A DNA stretch of 10,667 nucleotides from Clostridia bacterium. Its GTDB lineage: Bacteria; Bacillota_A; Clostridia; Oscillospirales; CAG-272. Location of the stretch: the NCBI GenBank assembly GCA_017462445.1, contig JAFTRB010000029.1:1-10667 (forward strand). Reading direction: 5' to 3'. Below the pieces are notes generated by a model. That model saw only the letters and a program-made list of their open reading frames with translations, was not told where the DNA came from and did no database searches. Position numbers and translations under genes: made by a program. Below are positions 1 through 8,200 of this stretch, piece by piece; the first letter of the stretch is position 1, and each line of letters starts with the position of its first letter.

Positions 1-109
1 AAGCCTCGATAGCCTGCCCGATTACTATTTCATCATTCCCACCCGAGCAAACATAGTCCGCAGCCCTATCCGAGCCCGAGGGAGCAACCGTGATATAAAT
101 ATTATCCAT
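1..109 (-). CDS. 5' end of a probable right-handed beta-helix repeat protein (partial)
   Basis: An ATG at 109 opens a frame that stays open for 36 codons to the window edge, so only the N-terminus is visible. The peptide begins MDNIYITVAPSGSDRAADYV and continues with C-S-G-G-N-D and then Q-A-I-E-A. The pattern 'APS.S..RADYVC-G-.-ND...I..AI.A' is familiar from the first strand of beta-helix surface or phage-tail-like proteins in Clostridia; this is recognition from memory, not a search. The ATG lies 3 bases after the copA stop and in the same frame as copA. No clear Shine-Dalgarno sequence precedes it, so it would depend on translational coupling to copA. It has no obvious link to copper handling. 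It is fairly likely to be a real gene; the family assignment is tentative. Confidence 0.5.
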   Translation of the reverse strand, partial: MDNIYITVAPSGSDRAADYVCSGGNDEIVIGQAIEA

Positions 110-112
110 AAA

Positions 113-2581
113 TCAAAGCACGGTATAGCCCTGGGCGGTGATTGCAGCCTCGATAACGCCCTCGGCAACCTCCTTAACCAAGGTTACGGTAACAGTGCCC
201 TCCTTATGGGATGCGACAGCTGCTGCGACACCCTCAATAGCCTCAACGGTCGCCTTGACTCTCGCCTCACAATGGGGACACATCATACCCTCAACACGAA
301 TTACCTTTTCCATTTCCTTTTCCTCACTTTCTTGTATTTGTATTTTAATTTCTTCCTCATTTTCGCTTTCCGCATACCTTCTCGGCTTAAAAAGATTTAA
401 CCTTAACGCATTCAGCACAACGCAAAGGCTGGAAAGGCTCATTGCCGCCGCGCCAAACATAGGCTGAAGGGCAAGTCCGAAAAGACCGATTGCCAGGGGT
501 ATTCCAATTGAGTTATAAAGGAACGCCCAGAACAGATTTTGCCTGATATTTGCAAGTGTTGCTCTGCCAAGCTCAATGGCATCGGCAACAACCGAGAGCC
601 CATCGCCCATAAGCACAACGCCTGCCGAATCAATAGCCACATCGGTGCCTCTGCCAATCGCCATTCCAACGCTTGCGCGAGTAAGAGCGGGAGCATCGTT
701 AATGCCGTCGCCAACCATAGCGACCCTTCCATCCTGCATCATTTCTCTTACGATCTGCTCCTTACCGCTCGGCAATACTCCTGCCACGACCTCCTCTATG
801 CCAACCTCCTTGGCTATCCGCTCCGCGACCGCTTTGTTATCGCCGGTAAGCATTACAACACGGAGTCCAAGCGCACGAAGTCTGCCGACGCCCTCCTTGG
901 CATCAGCCTTTATTACATCAGCCACACCAAGAGCGCCAATAACCCGCTCACCCTTTATGAATAGGATTGGAGTTTTCCCCTCCTTGGCAAGTCTCAGGCA
1001 GTCCCGCTCTATTATCTCGTCAACAATTGTTTGCTTTTTGGCGTAATCCAAGCTCACTCCAAAACAGGGCTCGCCATCGATTTTTCCATACACGCCCCTG
1101 CCTGTCAGCGCCTCAAAGTCTTCTACCGAGACTGTCTTAAGCCCTTCATATTTTTTTACAACAGCCAAGGCAAGCGGATGCTCGCTCAAGCTCTCAAGCG
1201 AGAGGGCAAGCTCTCCAAGCGCCTCCTCGCTCACCCCGTCAGCAAGCACCACATCGGTAACAAGCGGCTCGCCTCGCGTCACCGTTCCTGTCTTATCAAG
1301 AATAACCGTTTTTACTCTGCCACACTCCTCAAGAGATGTGGCATTTTTGTATAGCACGCCGCGCTTGGCGCCAACCCCCGTTCCTACCATTATGGCAACC
1401 GGAGTCGCAAGCCCAAGGGCGCAGGGACAGCTTATTACAAGCACGGTTATCGCGTGAGATAAGGCATCGCCAATATTTCCATTATATATAAGCCAGCCGA
1501 TAAGAGTCAAAAGAGAAATTCCAAGCACCACGGGTACAAAAACGCCCGACACTCTGTCGGCAAGCCTGGCAATCGGCGCCTTGGTAGCCGACGCATCCTT
1601 TACCATCCTGATTATCTCGGCAAGCAGAGTTCCCTCGCCCACCTTGGTTGCCCGACATCTGAGAGAGCCCGAGGTGTTAAGCGTTCCGCCAATCACCCTA
1701 CTGCCTATCCTCTTATCAACAGGCAGGCTCTCGCCGGTAATTGCCGACTCGTCAACAGCGCTCTCGCCCTCCAGAACCTCGCCGTCGGTAGCAATCCTCT
1801 CGCCCGGCTTTACCAGGAAGATGTCCCCCTCGCGAAGCTCCTCGCGCGGTATTTCAAGCTCCTCGCCATCCCGAATTACCGTCACAGTTTTGGCGGATAG
1901 GCTCATAAGGCTCTTTATTGCGTCAGTGGTACGCCCCTTTGCCCGTGCCTCAAGCAGCTTGCCTAAGCTGATCAGCACCAAAATCATTGCCGCCGACTCA
2001 AAATACAGACCGTGGAGATAATGATGCGCGTTAATCGGGTCAGCAACCATCAGGTACAGAAGGGCAACACTGTATACAAAGGACACGGCAGAGCCAAGCG
2101 ACACCAGGGTATCCATATTCGGAGCAAGTCTTACTGCCCCCTTAAAGCCGTTTATAAAGAATTTCTGGTTTATCACCATTATCAAAGCAGAAAGGAGCAG
2201 CTGCGTCAGGGCGACAGCAATCGGATTTTCTTCAAAGAAGAACGGCTGCGCAAGCCCCAGCATTCCTCCCATAGAGATATACATCAGTGGCAAAAGAATT
2301 ATTGCCGAGAAAATCAGTCTCAAAAGAATAATTTTCCCCTCGCGATCGGCGCTCTTATCCTCCTGCAACTCGCTCTTCTCCGCGCCACCGCGGATGCCGT
2401 AGCCCGCCGCCTCTACCGCAGCTATTACCTCTGCTCGGGTAGCGCCCCCCTCCACAAGCATATCGCCTGTAAGCAGATTGACCGAGCAGGAGGTGACTCC
2501 GTCAAGCGAGCCGACCGCCCCCTCAACCCTTGCCGAGCAGGCGGCGCAGCTCATACCGGTTACAATATATTTTTCCATCAT
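113..2581 (-). CDS. copA: Cu(I)-exporting P1B-type ATPase with N- and C-terminal metal-binding domains
   Basis: This 822-residue inner-membrane pump is expected to export cytosolic Cu(I) using ATP. In order it shows an N-terminal HMA domain with GMSCAAC (residues 9-15), membrane segments between about 85 and 215, the actuator TGES (282-285), the transmembrane CPC metal site (385-387), the phosphorylation motif DKTGT (429-433, Asp429), the HP motif of the nucleotide domain (SEHPLA, His468), the hinge GDGIND (624-629), and last-helix residues Tyr689-Asn690 and MSLSS (714-718). CPC with YN and MxxSS is the known signature of Cu(I)/Ag(I) pumps (P1B-1). An acidic linker (about 733-756) leads to a second HMA domain with MMCPHC (766-771) that looks like a fused CopZ chaperone. 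The start ATG overlaps the csoR stop (ATGA), with GAGG about nine bases upstream; a second ATG follows directly. It is cotranscribed with csoR and presumably copper-induced. Confidence 0.96.
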   Translation of the reverse strand: MMEKYIVTGMSCAACSARVEGAVGSLDGVTSCSVNLLTGDMLVEGGATRAEVIAAVEAAGYGIRGGAEKSELQEDKSADREGKIILLRLIFSAIILLPLMYISMGGMLGLAQPFFFEENPIAVALTQLLLSALIMVINQKFFINGFKGAVRLAPNMDTLVSLGSAVSFVYSVALLYLMVADPINAHHYLHGLYFESAAMILVLISLGKLLEARAKGRTTDAIKSLMSLSAKTVTVIRDGEELEIPREELREGDIFLVKPGERIATDGEVLEGESAVDESAITGESLPVDKRIGSRVIGGTLNTSGSLRCRATKVGEGTLLAEIIRMVKDASATKAPIARLADRVSGVFVPVVLGISLLTLIGWLIYNGNIGDALSHAITVLVISCPCALGLATPVAIMVGTGVGAKRGVLYKNATSLEECGRVKTVILDKTGTVTRGEPLVTDVVLADGVSEEALGELALSLESLSEHPLALAVVKKYEGLKTVSVEDFEALTGRGVYGKIDGEPCFGVSLDYAKKQTIVDEIIERDCLRLAKEGKTPILFIKGERVIGALGVADVIKADAKEGVGRLRALGLRVVMLTGDNKAVAERIAKEVGIEEVVAGVLPSGKEQIVREMMQDGRVAMVGDGINDAPALTRASVGMAIGRGTDVAIDSAGVVLMGDGLSVVADAIELGRATLANIRQNLFWAFLYNSIGIPLAIGLFGLALQPMFGAAAMSLSSLCVVLNALRLNLFKPRRYAESENEEEIKIQIQESEEKEMEKVIRVEGMMCPHCEARVKATVEAIEGVAAAVASHKEGTVTVTLVKEVAEGVIEAAITAQGYTVL

Positions 2582-2892
2582 TTCATAAACCTCGATACTA
2601 CCTCTATCAGCTCGTCTATGCTCTCATCTCTTCCCATTCGGATATCCTCGCTGACACAGCCCCTTATATGCGAGCCAAGCAGCTCGCGGCTAAAGCCCGA
2701 AAGAGCCGAGGATATAGCGGAAACCTGAGTGAGAATGTCCACGCAATAGGCATCCTCTTCAAGCATTCTGAGAACCCCGCGGACCTGTCCCTCTATTCTT
2801 TTCAGCCTGTTTGAAAGGCTCTGGCGCTCCTCTAGTGAGCGCTCTGTTGTACGCTTGCAATGCTCGCAAGCCATCATTCTTTTTTCTTCCAT
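2578..2892 (-). CDS. csoR: Copper-sensing transcriptional repressor CsoR
   Basis: This is an all-helical DNA-binding repressor of the CsoR/RcnR/FrmR family, expected to leave its operator when it binds Cu(I). The core reads NRLKRIEGQVRGV. With the start used here (104 residues) the Cu(I) ligands are Cys50, His75 and Cys79; the 25- and 4-residue spacings match Cys36/His61/Cys65 of Mycobacterium tuberculosis CsoR. An extra CEHC pair sits at 9-12, as in several clostridial homologues. The start is set at the ATG at 2892 because AGGA lies seven bases upstream. A longer in-frame GTG start at 2907 exists but is preceded only by AT-rich sequence. ATGs at 2877 and 2874 are further alternatives. The stop overlaps the copA start, implying coupled translation. 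The promoter and operator lie immediately upstream, so the operon should be autoregulated. Confidence 0.95.
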   Translation of the reverse strand: MEEKRMMACEHCKRTTERSLEERQSLSNRLKRIEGQVRGVLRMLEEDAYCVDILTQVSAISSALSGFSRELLGSHIRGCVSEDIRMGRDESIDELIEVVSRFMK

Positions 2893-2940
2893 AATTATTT
2901 CCTGCACAATAATATTATAATATTTACTCCCTGTAATTTA

Positions 2941-2969
2941 ATTATATACCCCCTAGGGGTATTTGTCAA
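2941..2969 (-). promoter_or_regulatory. Vegetative promoter of csoR-copA
   Basis: Read on the minus strand, a perfect -35 TTGACA (2964-2969) is followed by 17 bases and a perfect -10 TATAAT (2941-2946). Transcription should start near 2934, leaving about 40 bases of leader before the csoR ATG. A 14-base perfect palindrome, AATATTATAATATT (2911-2924), lies in this leader; its purpose, if any, is unknown. A full-consensus promoter suits a unit kept off by a tight repressor. Confidence 0.92.
2946..2962. promoter_or_regulatory. CsoR operator
   Basis: The sequence ATACCCCCTAGGGGTAT is an inverted repeat with 7-base arms (ATACCCC/GGGGTAT) around CTA. It matches the known form of CsoR operators, a G/C-rich palindrome flanked by TA. 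It fills the spacer between the -35 and -10 boxes of the csoR promoter and touches the -10, so a bound repressor would block RNA polymerase directly. This is the only copy seen in the window. Confidence 0.9.
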
Positions 2970-2982
2970 GAGGAAATATTCC

Positions 2983-3017
2983 CCTTAAAACAAAAATGCC
3001 ACCCAGGGTGGCATTTT
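2983..3017 (-). terminator. Intrinsic terminator after the AEC permease gene
   Basis: AAAATGCCACCC and GGGTGGCATTTT (2993-3017) are perfect inverted repeats around a single A, giving a GC-rich stem. On the minus strand the hairpin is followed by TTTTTGTTTT. It starts a few bases after the permease stop codon and ends before the csoR promoter, so it insulates the copper operon from upstream transcription. On the plus strand it is followed by TTTTATTA, so weak bidirectional use is possible. Confidence 0.92.
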
Positions 3018-3021
3018 ATTA

Positions 3022-3987
3022 CTAGACTATAAGCGGCAGAAGCAACGACATCACCGGAAGGGTAATAATGCTCAGCATTGTACCGACAAGAAGCATATTT
3101 GCCGCCTCCCTTTGTCCCTCGCCAACAAGCTCGGCATAGTTCAGCACAACCGAGGCAACAGGACAAGCGGAGATAACAAAGAAGGTACGCTTCATCCAGG
3201 GGTCAATCGGCAAGAACCAAAGGATAGCCAGCGAGATAAGCGGCATCAAAAGCTGCTTTACCGCAATGGTGATATATACTCTGGGCTCTGTGAACATGGA
3301 CCTGAAGCTCATGGTAGCAAGCCGCATTCCCATAATCAGCATCGAAAGCGGAGTACACATTCTTCCAAGGAATGTAACCGAGTCAAGGAGCATCGCAAAT
3401 CTATGACCGTCGCCAATGTTGAACACAAGCGGAATTTGGAAGATATAGATTATCAGCGCGATGATAACACTGATTGTCACGGGACTTAAGATAATCTTTT
3501 TAAGCGAGATGTATTCAGAATTGCGAGAGATTATTGCCGAGCCGATAGTCCAGCCGATAATGTTCATAACCTGACCGTAAACGGTGGTATAGATAAGCAG
3601 ATTTGGAGCCATCTCGGGGAAGAGCGCCTCGATAACAGGAATTCCAAAGAAGGCGCAGTTGCCAAAGGTAGTGGCAATTGTCATAATTCTGTATATGGGG
3701 TTCTCCTGTTTTTTCCTCAGAACAAGATAAGCTCCGCCAAGCATAAGGGCATTGACACCGAGGCAGATAAGCGCGAAGACGCCAATATCAATAAGTCTTT
3801 TTGGCGAATAAGGAGTCACCGAGAAGGTGTAGACCAAAAGACAGGGCTGGGCAATAAAGATAAGAATTTTTGAAAGCCCGGGAATACACTCCTCGCTTAT
3901 CATTTTTCTTTTGATAAGGATAAATCCCGGAACTGCCATAACCAGCAGCACAGCTACCGCAAGCAGTGAAATAATAAAAATCTGCAT
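3022..3987 (-). CDS. AEC (auxin efflux carrier) family permease
   Basis: This 321-residue integral membrane protein has about ten hydrophobic segments arranged in two halves, matching the AEC/Mem_trans family (bacterial members include malate and malonate permeases). Family-like features are the first helix with a Pro-Gly break (residues 7-25), AQPCLLVYTF (46-55), GNCAFFGIPV (109-118), PLSMLIMGMRLA (213-224) and the C-terminal ACPVASVVLNYAE stretch (274-286). The length is normal for the family. AGAGG lies four bases before the ATG. The substrate cannot be read from the sequence; a carboxylate is a reasonable guess from the family. It lies 61 bases after the foldase gene with no clear terminator between, so it could be read through from the mfd operon or from its own weak promoter. 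A strong terminator follows. Confidence 0.88.
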   Translation of the reverse strand: MQIFIISLLAVAVLLVMAVPGFILIKRKMISEECIPGLSKILIFIAQPCLLVYTFSVTPYSPKRLIDIGVFALICLGVNALMLGGAYLVLRKKQENPIYRIMTIATTFGNCAFFGIPVIEALFPEMAPNLLIYTTVYGQVMNIIGWTIGSAIISRNSEYISLKKIILSPVTISVIIALIIYIFQIPLVFNIGDGHRFAMLLDSVTFLGRMCTPLSMLIMGMRLATMSFRSMFTEPRVYITIAVKQLLMPLISLAILWFLPIDPWMKRTFFVISACPVASVVLNYAELVGEGQREAANMLLVGTMLSIITLPVMSLLLPLIV

Positions 3988-3998
3988 ATTACCTCTAA

Positions 3999-4022
3999 TG
4001 TAACTAATTGTTTACAGTTATA
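3999..4022 (-). promoter_or_regulatory. Candidate promoter -10 and operator upstream of the AEC permease
   Basis: On the minus strand TGGTATAAC forms an extended -10 (hexamer at 4017-4022) with no convincing -35. Directly downstream, over the expected start site, lies TGTAACTAATTGTTTACA (3999-4016, plus-strand reading), in which 14 of 18 positions are symmetric: TGTAA..AATT..TTACA. That layout suits a repressor site. The regulator is unknown and no second copy was seen, so this is a suggestion only. Confidence 0.35.
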
Positions 4023-4048
4023 CCAACAAAGTGGTGTTCCGTGTTAAA

Positions 4049-5269
4049 TTAAGCAGTTCCTCTTACAACGAACTGAGAGTTGTAGGGGAGGCTTATCACA
4101 TCAATGCTATAATAGCTCTCCTTGACCTTTACCATAGGAGATGAGTCGGTCAGAGCCTTGGCAAAAAGATACGCCGCCGCATCGGGATAGAAGTCGGTGA
4201 AGAACACCTCGTAGTCGGGGTTCAGGTAGGCAAAGGGATCATTCTCCATTCTGTATATAAAGATAATTCCGTCGTCATACTCAACCTCGGCATACTCGTC
4301 CTCCTTAAGGCCAAGAGCGCTGTCAACTGCCGCCCGGCCTACCTCGGTGGCGAAGCCTGCGGTATATTCGGACATATTGCTAAAGTAATAGCCGCTTTCC
4401 TTATAATCATCATAGGAGTTGTATTTTTCAATCATAGAGGAGAAGTAATAGGTACTGATCTGGCTATCCAGATCGTTTTCAAGTCCGTATATCAGCGAGC
4501 GTATTTCCTCTATATCCGCCTGCCTTTGTGCCTTTTCGCTATCTGTCAATTTATAGGTCTTATACTGTCCCAGTGAATCGCGGACAAACTCGCCATCCTC
4601 GATGATAAAATCATTCTCGGTCCTGATAAATAGCATACGTACCCTGGAAAAAGTGTCAAAGTAGGTATTGCAGTCACCGAAATAGCCACCCGACTTCAGC
4701 TCGCTTCCCCCCACGCCGTAAAGCACATTTTTCGCGGCAACCGCCTTGTAGGCAAGCTCTGTACCAACGCAAAAGTCATCATAATCGAAGCCCATCTCGG
4801 CGCTTACGCTGTTAAAATATCCGATATCACCCTTTGCCTGGTATTCCAGCACCTCGCGCGTGTTGGTTTCGAGGTACTCCCGCTCCGAGGCGCTCAGGCT
4901 CTTTGTCATATTGTAGAGATATGCTCCGACCAGAATGCCTCGTATATAGCTCTCGGTCTCTTTTTCAAGCATCTCGCCATAGGTAACGCCGTCGTCCATC
5001 TCCTGTTGCCAGAACAGCTCTCCGTCAAAGGCGTCCTCGCCCAGCGCGACAAGATAGCTGTACTTAAAGGAGGCGGCAAGATAGGAGGCAACCCCCTCAT
5101 CGATATAAATACCGCCAAAGGAGGCGACCGATGTTACCTCGCGAACGATCAGCACAGTCCCAAGCACAATTCCGAAGATCAGCAAAAGCGAAAGTACTAT
5201 TGCGATAATTATCAGGAGAAGATTGGGGCGCGCCTTTGTGCCCCCTCTCCCGTCAAGTTGTTTTTTCAT
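4049..5269 (-). CDS. Membrane-anchored PrsA/SurA-like foldase with a diverged parvulin domain
   Basis: This 406-residue protein has a short basic N-terminus, one transmembrane helix (about residues 17-42) and a long acidic, Tyr-rich extracytoplasmic part. There is no lipobox cysteine, so it would stay anchored by the helix. Residues about 55-185 resemble the helical chaperone part of SurA/PrsA. Residues about 208-340 follow the layout of a parvulin (PPIC) domain: a first strand (RVRMLFIR), a helix (about 243-262), then GYYF (293-296) and a closing strand (DDGIIFIYR, 333-341). The usual parvulin sequence is poorly kept, so isomerase activity is doubtful. The start is the ATG at 5269, six bases after AGAGGA; a longer in-frame start at 5296 would overlap mfd and lacks such a site. 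It lies 13 bases after mfd, the place where prsA-like genes often sit in Clostridia. Confidence 0.72.
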   Translation of the reverse strand: MKKQLDGRGGTKARPNLLLIIIAIVLSLLLIFGIVLGTVLIVREVTSVASFGGIYIDEGVASYLAASFKYSYLVALGEDAFDGELFWQQEMDDGVTYGEMLEKETESYIRGILVGAYLYNMTKSLSASEREYLETNTREVLEYQAKGDIGYFNSVSAEMGFDYDDFCVGTELAYKAVAAKNVLYGVGGSELKSGGYFGDCNTYFDTFSRVRMLFIRTENDFIIEDGEFVRDSLGQYKTYKLTDSEKAQRQADIEEIRSLIYGLENDLDSQISTYYFSSMIEKYNSYDDYKESGYYFSNMSEYTAGFATEVGRAAVDSALGLKEDEYAEVEYDDGIIFIYRMENDPFAYLNPDYEVFFTDFYPDAAAYLFAKALTDSSPMVKVKESYYSIDVISLPYNSQFVVRGTA

Positions 5270-5282
5270 ATCAAATCCTCTT

Positions 5283-8200
5283 TTAATCCATCGCATTCAC
5301 AAATGCCGACAGAATATTACAGGCAAGGGCGCAAGCATCCTCGCCCTTCCCGATAGGCATGATCACATGTGGAGAGCCGATCCCCATAAAGCGAAGCCCC
5401 TTATGCTTTTCAAACACAGCCGACCAGGTCTCAAGCCTCGGAGTATCGCTGATAAAGGCAAGCCTGTTGTCCTTAAGCTCCACCTTTTTTATTCTCGCGC
5501 GCTCGGCAAGAGCCTTTGCAAGAGCGACATTTACAAGCCTCTCCACCGCCCTCGGCATATCGCCAAAGCGGTCGACAAACTCGTCAATAACATCGTTCCT
5601 GTCCTCCACGGTGGCTATGTCGGCAATCCTCTTGTACATCTGCATTCTTGTAGCCGAGGAGGAGATGTAGTAGTCGGGGATATGCGCCGTAACATTTATG
5701 GCAATCGTGGACTCAAACCGCTCGGGGAGCTTATCGCCTCTCTCCTCTATTATTGCCTCGTTCAGAAGCTTTATATATAGATCATACCCAACGCTCTCAA
5801 TATATCCGTGCTGCTCTGCGCCAAGCAGATTTCCCGCTCCCCGAATCTCCATATCGCGGAGCGCGATCTTAAAGCCTGCGCCAAACTGGGCAAACTCCTG
5901 AATGGTCGCAAGCCTCTTCTCTGCAATCTCTCCAAGCGCCTTCCCTGCCCGGAAGGTGAGATATGCGTAAGCCTGTCTTTCGCTTCTGCCTACCCTTCCG
6001 CGAATCTGGTGAAGCTGAGAAAGACCAAAGTTATCGGCGTTCTCAATTATAAGAGTATTGGCATTCGGCAGATCCACTCCGGTCTCGACGATGGTAGTAC
6101 AAACAAGAACATCAATCATTCCGCTGACCAAATCAGCCCAGATATCCTCCAGCTCCTCCTTCTCCATCTGCCCGTGAGCATAGGCGACTCTCGCCTCGGG
6201 GATATGCTCGCTCACCTTGGCGGCAACCCGATCGATGTCAAAAATCCTGTTGTACAGATACAGCACCTGTCCCTTTCTTGCCAGCTCACGGCGAATGGCA
6301 TCCATAATGATGTCGTCCTCGTGCTCCATGACATAGGTCTCAACAGGCCTTCTCTCGCCCGGCGCCTCGTCCAAAACCGAGATATCGCTGATTCCGCTCA
6401 TAGCCATATTAAGCGTTCTGGGAATTGGGGTTGCGGAGAGCATCAGCGTGTCAACATTCCTCGCCATATCGCGCAGCTTTTCTTTCTGCGCTACGCCGAA
6501 GCGCTGCTCCTCGTCTATTATAAGAAGCCCCAGATCACGGAATTCTACATCCTTTGAGATAATCGCGTGTGTGCCGATAAGCAGGTCAACCTTGCCCTCC
6601 TTTGTCCGTTTGAGAATTTCCCTTCTCTGCTTCGGCTTGCGAAGTCGGCTGACCATTTCTACGGTAACAGGATACCCACGCATCCTTGCAAGCGCGGTCT
6701 GGTAATGCTGCATTGCAAGAATCGTGGTGGGAACAAGGAGAGCCACCTGCTTGCCGTCAAGAATAGCCTTGAAGGCGGCTCGCAAAGCGACCTCTGTCTT
6801 GCCGAAGCCAACGTCTCCGCACAAAAGACGGTTCATAGGAGCGGACTTCTCCATATCTCGCCTGATTTCCTCGATTGCTACCAGCTGCGAGTCGGTCTCG
6901 GCAAAGGGGAAACAGGCATCAAACTCGTCCTCAAGCTCGCTCTTTGGCGGATAAGCGTGGCCGGGAATTCTCTGCCTCTCGGCATAAATGGAAATCAGCT
7001 TCCTTGCAATATCGCGAGCAGCCCCCTTGGCTCGGCTCTTCGCCTTCTGCCAATCAGCGCCGCCCATTCGTGAGAGCTTAACCGTTCCGTCCTTATCCTT
7101 CTCGCCAATATATTTACCGATATTCTCCAGCCTGTCGCAGGGAACAAACAGCTTATCCGTCCCCGCGTAGCGAATTGTTATATAGTCCCGCGTCACCCCG
7201 TCAACAGTAACCGCCTCGACACCCTCGAACATTCCTATACCGTAGCTTGCGTGCACCACATAGTCACCAACCTCAAGCTCGGCGTGGCTGAGAAGGCGCT
7301 TGCCGCCTCCGCCAACTCTCTTAAGCGTATTGGTCCTGCGGCGGTGAGCCATAACAGCCCTTCCGCTATCCTCCGCCATTGAAAGCAGGGTAAGCTTTGG
7401 CGTAATCAGATCAAAGCCGCGGAAGGAGCCAACGGCAAGATAGATTATACCTCCTGCAAGTCCCTGCGCGTCAACCTCACCGTCCTCGGGTATTATAGAG
7501 ACGGTGAAGCCCTCCTCGCGAAGATAGTCAGCCAGCGAATCTCGCCCCTGCTTATTCTCGGATATGATAAAAACTCGGTACAGGCCACGGCAAAGCCCGA
7601 CCAGATCCTCGCTGAGCATCTTAAGATTGCCCCCATAGGATACAGTGCTCCTGGAGCGGAAGCCAAAAAGCCCGGCAAGGCGCATTGTACCAAGCCCTCC
7701 GGCAAAGGCATTTATATGAATAGTGAGATTTGCCGAAAGGAAGCTGTTATAATCTTCAAGTGTAAACATATATTTACAGCATTGCTTACTGACCGTCCCG
7801 TGGGCTATCATTCCCTCAACATCGTTATGCAGCCTTGTCAGCCTTCCCTCGGCATTCTGACGGCATTCGGCAGTACCCGTGTTAAATATTATGCATTCCT
7901 CGAGGTAGGAGAGCAGGCACTCGGGCTTTTCGTATACAAGCCCAAGATATTTATCAAGCGAGCCAAGCTCGGCTCCGCTATCGCAAATCCCCTTCTCTCG
8001 CTGCAGCCTGTCACGAACCTCCTCGGACAGCCCCTTGTTCTTAAGCAGTGTCTCTATTTCACGAGAAATTCTCTCCCTCGCCTCCCTGTCGGCAATAACC
8101 TCCCTGACAGGCAGAAGAACGATTTCTTTCCTCCCTGCGGAGCTTCTTTGCGTGATTGGGTCAAACTCCACAATTCGGTCTATCTCGTCACCGAAAAATT

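Noticed and set aside
2012..2728. Plus-strand open frame of 238 codons opposite the copA start and csoR
   Set aside because: It is antisense to copA and csoR, which have full family motifs, and the translated sequence is low quality with no known features.
2993..3017. The inverted repeat near the csoR promoter as a riboswitch or a second operator
   Set aside because: It is a GC-rich stem immediately after the permease stop, followed by a T-run on the coding strand, and it lies upstream of the csoR promoter, so it is an intrinsic terminator.
5269..5296. Longer start for the foldase gene at 5296
   Set aside because: It would overlap the end of mfd and lacks a Shine-Dalgarno, while the ATG at 5269 has AGAGGA at ideal spacing and gives a typical basic N-terminus before the membrane helix.
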